Shown: positions 61,853 through 64,000 of the stretch, in pieces
Layout: every line of letters starts with the position of its first letter
Position numbering within the stretch: the first letter of the stretch is position 1
Program-made: the position numbers and the translations under genes
Assembly: GCA_022414725.1 (NCBI GenBank)
Contig: CM039466.1
Location: 16,400,461-16,464,460, forward strand
Length of the DNA: 64,000 bases
Direction of reading: 5' to 3'
Source of the DNA: Microglena sp. YARC
Lineage: Eukaryota; Chlorophyta; Chlorophyceae; Chlamydomonadales; Chlamydomonadaceae
The notes under the pieces: model-generated
What the model was told of the DNA's origin: nothing
Seen by the model: only the letters and a program-made list of their open reading frames with translations
The model's database searches: none

Positions 61853-62166
61853 ATTTGGAAGGGCACCGTCCCCACAGTCCCAAATTGCCGGATCAATCAT
61901 TCCTGAGTTTTCTCGCTGCGCTTGTAGCGTTGCTTGATGTCCGAACCACTGCTTCTCGTACTGCTGCTGCTGTGAGGGGGCATCGTACTGTATCCCATTC
62001 GGTTGTGAATTGTACTGCCCTGAACTGGATGCTGCCTGGCCTGCCCGTTGCGGCGCTAGGGGGATACTAGTCTCCACAGCTGGCCGCTGGTCTTGATAGA
62101 TGTTATTACTCGGCTCATTCAACATTGACGTAAAGCTCATGGTGGGATCACCGTTTGCAGGTCTAG
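61853..62166 (-). CDS. Exon of an unknown Gln-rich protein
   Basis: Between an acceptor-like CCTAG (about 62168) and a good donor GTAAGT (61852) the minus strand stays open for about 104 codons: ANGDPTMSFTSMLNEPSNNI, VETSIPLAPQRAGQAASSSG, PSQQQQYEKQWFGHQATLQA, MIDPAIWDCGDGALPN. Gln/Ser-rich with no catalytic motif, as in transcription co-regulators, but the family is not recognised. It probably belongs with the exon at 63795-64000. Copies of its first part lie at 62420-62500 and 62560-62615. Confidence 0.55.
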
Positions 62167-62329
62167 GACTGCTCCCCTCGAATGTCTGAAGAACAGGCAA
62201 GCCCACCTGAACAGGAGTGGGATGGAGAGGGGGGATTTCTGACTAGTTTAGCCGGACCCATGCGTCGCCATACAGCAACGGATTGCCGTCCCCCCCCCCC
62301 CACCCACACACACACACAACACCACAAAA

Positions 62330-62640
62330 GGTTTGGCAGTCTAGGACTGTCCCCTTGAAGGTCTGAAAACAGCAGGCCCACCTGAAACAGGAGTTGGGGT
62401 TAAGCATTTGGGGTTGTGTGTTGATGGATGTTATTACTCGGCTGATTCAACATTGACGTAGAGCTCATGGTGGGGTCACCATTGGCTGGCCTGGGACTGC
62501 TCCCAGGTCAAAGGTCTGAAGGACAGGCAATCCCACATGGACAAGAGTTGGGGTTTAGCGTTTAGGGCTGTGTGTTGATGGATGTTATCACAGATTTAAT
62601 TGATGTAAAGCTCATGGTGGACCCAGGGATTTGTTTCCTC
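62330..62640 (-). repeat. Diverged duplicates of the 61853-62166 exon start
   Basis: GATGGATGTTATTACTCGGC, TGATTCAACATTGACGTAGA and GCTCATGGTGGGGTCACCAT (62418-62478), then the shorter TTGATGTAAAGCTCATGGTG (62598-62617), repeat sequence at 62098-62150. The lead-in GCCTGGGACTGCTCCC...GGTCTGAAGGACAGGCAA also recurs (about 62165, 62340, 62490). They are partial exon/intron copies on the minus strand. Confidence 0.75.
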
Positions 62641-63184
62641 TATATATGGCGATCGCTAGTTTTACCCCCGTTTTGGCGGAATTATCGCTATAGAATGTAA
62701 ACGAAAAAATTCCACAGTGGACTCACCATCGCCGATGTGTGTAAACCTAGGAGAAGCCTAGACCAGACCTAGATCCACTAAAGCTCAGCCATCCTCGGCC
62801 AAGTTAAATTTTAGGTAAGAATGTTGAAAGACGCCAATTTGAAAATAGCTATGAATAGCTACAAACAGAGACTGGCCAGATGGCTCCGGAACCAGAATAG
62901 CTATGGAAAGGGGGGGCTTCAAAAACGAAAAAGGAATCCCTGTCCATTGGCAGGCACAGTTTTTCACAAGTATGGCACCCCCACCACCCCCACCAAGGTA
63001 CGCACTGTTTTTTCCCCATGCTACACATCGCAAATTAAGCGACTGAGCGTGATCCCAGTGCTTAGCGGAGCCTGGGGGGGTTGGGGGGAGGGAATTTCTG
63101 ACAAGTGTAGCCAGACCCATGCGTCGCCGTACAGCAACAGTAGCCCACCCACCCCCACCACACCACCACACACACAAACAACCC

Positions 63185-63504
63185 ACCCGCACCTGCTGTG
63201 TATTTTCTAAATATTTTGTATTGCTGCTGGCACTGCTCAGCCTGCTGGGGGTCCCTGGTCCCAGTCCCCACACACAAGCACACACATCCCCCCCGTGCCT
63301 GCTGTGTATTTTCCAAATGTTCCTTGCATTGCTGTTGCTGCTGCTGGCACTGCTCAGCCTGCTGGGGATCCCCTGATCTAAGCCCCCCCCCCACACCCCC
63401 ACACCTGCTGTGTATTTTCCAAATATTCCTTTATTGCTGTTGCTGGCACTGCTCAGCCTGCTGGGGATCCCCTGGTCTCAGCCCCCCCCCCCCCCCCCCC
63501 CACA

Positions 63505-63535
<31 letters not shown>

Positions 63536-63647
63536 CCTTCTGTGTATTTTCCAAATGTTCCTTGTATTGCTGTTCCTGCTGCTGCACTGCTCAGCCTACT
63601 GGGATCCCCTGGTCTCAGCCCCCCCCCCACACACACACACACACACA

Positions 63648-63678
<31 letters not shown>

Positions 63679-63765
63679 CACCTTCTGCGTATTTTCCAAA
63701 TGTTTCTTGTATTGCTGTTCCTGCTGCTGGCACTGCTCAGCCTGCTGGGGATCCCCTGGTCTCAG
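63185..63765 (-). repeat. Five tandem copies of the Gln-rich exon end with its 5' splice site
   Basis: On the minus strand GGGATCCCCAGCAGGCTGAG, CAGTGCCAGCAGCAG, CAATACAAGGAACATTTGGA and AAATACACAG(C/A)AGGTGTG recur with ends near 63681, 63537, 63404, 63299 and 63191. These encode GDPQQAEQCQQQ...YKEHLENTQQ. Introns between them are CA repeats and poly-C. The parent copy is the exon at 63795. Confidence 0.9.
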
Positions 63766-63794
63766 CCCCCCCCCCCCCCCCCCCCAACACACAC

Positions 63795-64000
63795 CTGCTG
63801 TGTATTTTCCAAATATTCCTTGTATTGCTGTTGCTGCTGCTGTTGCTGCTGGGCCTGTTGGGGGTCGCCCATTCTAAGGAGGCCAGAAGCGTCTGATCCC
63901 CTAGCGTCCGCCATCATCACGCTATTTGTAGTGGTGGTGGAGGCAGTTGGCAGCGGGCCCTGGGGTCTACCGTCAGGGCCTAGGGTTTGGCCAGCGGCCA
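63795..64000 (-). CDS. Exon of an unknown Gln-rich protein, running off the right edge
   Basis: The minus strand is open from 64000 to the donor at 63794: AAGQTLGPDGRPQGPLPTAS, TTTTNSVMMADARGSDASGL, RMGDPQQAQ, a Gln run and YKEYLENTQQ, then GTGTGTG. MMADARG could be the real start, with Kozak-like GCGTGATGATGG, or the frame may continue from an upstream exon. No family is recognised; a Gln-rich N-terminus suits a transcription-related protein, which is only an inference. Confidence 0.5.

Noticed and set aside
63198..63896. 232-codon plus-strand ORF with Cys/Trp and HTHTH runs
   Set aside because: It is antisense to the repeated Gln-rich exon ends and CA repeats; donors and coding sense are on the minus strand.

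Overview
The window is nuclear DNA of a eukaryote with intron-rich genes, most likely a green alga. The main support is a plastid-type glycerol-3-phosphate acyltransferase (left edge) and a BUD13 splicing factor whose seven exons keep GT-AG borders and reading phase throughout. GC-rich exons sit in very long introns full of microsatellites, minisatellites and poly-C/poly-G runs. The species cannot be fixed from sequence alone; a prasinophyte-like alga with a large, repeat-rich genome is only a guess.

Layout. 0.7-5.6 kb: 3' part of plastid GPAT (+), four exons. 5.8-8.4 kb: dispersed and tandem repeats. 8.4-21.2 kb: BUD13 (+), with introns holding a TG/CA-rich tract, minisatellites, a TA-flanked MITE (12.3-13.1 kb), a tRNA-derived SINE (13.4-13.6 kb) and a second TIR element (18.3-19.3 kb). 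21.2-25.5 kb: repeats, one copy of a 1.4 kb segmental duplication and a stray copy of a BUD13 exon/intron border. 25.6-26.9 kb: probable secreted PC-esterase-like gene (-). 27-30.2 kb: repeats and one exon-like ORF. 30.3-40.0 kb: a Ty3/gypsy chromovirus (-) with both LTRs and a GTGAC target duplication; a solo LTR sits in its pol gene and a Copia fragment in its 3' LTR. 40.6-43.2 kb: broken or exon-like reading frames and minisatellites. 43.3-51.5 kb: Copia elements (-), one with all domains and one partial copy fused to its 3' LTR. 52-54.6 kb: second copy of the 1.4 kb duplication and dispersed repeats. 54.6-61.5 kb: degenerate tandem repeats with a few exon-like islands. 61.5-64 kb: exons of a Gln-rich protein (-) running off the right edge.

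Most notable pattern: in at least eight places a tandem array is anchored on a functional gene boundary (5' splice site, 3' splice site or stop codon), each unit carrying exon-edge sequence plus adjacent intron or 3'UTR. It is seen in GPAT, BUD13 and the Gln-rich gene, and in several exon-like islands. It suggests that local duplication across exon edges is how introns and 3' ends grow in this genome, leaving redundant splice sites.

The two confident host genes work in unrelated processes (plastid glycerolipid synthesis and pre-mRNA splicing). There is no sign of an operon or of a functional cluster.
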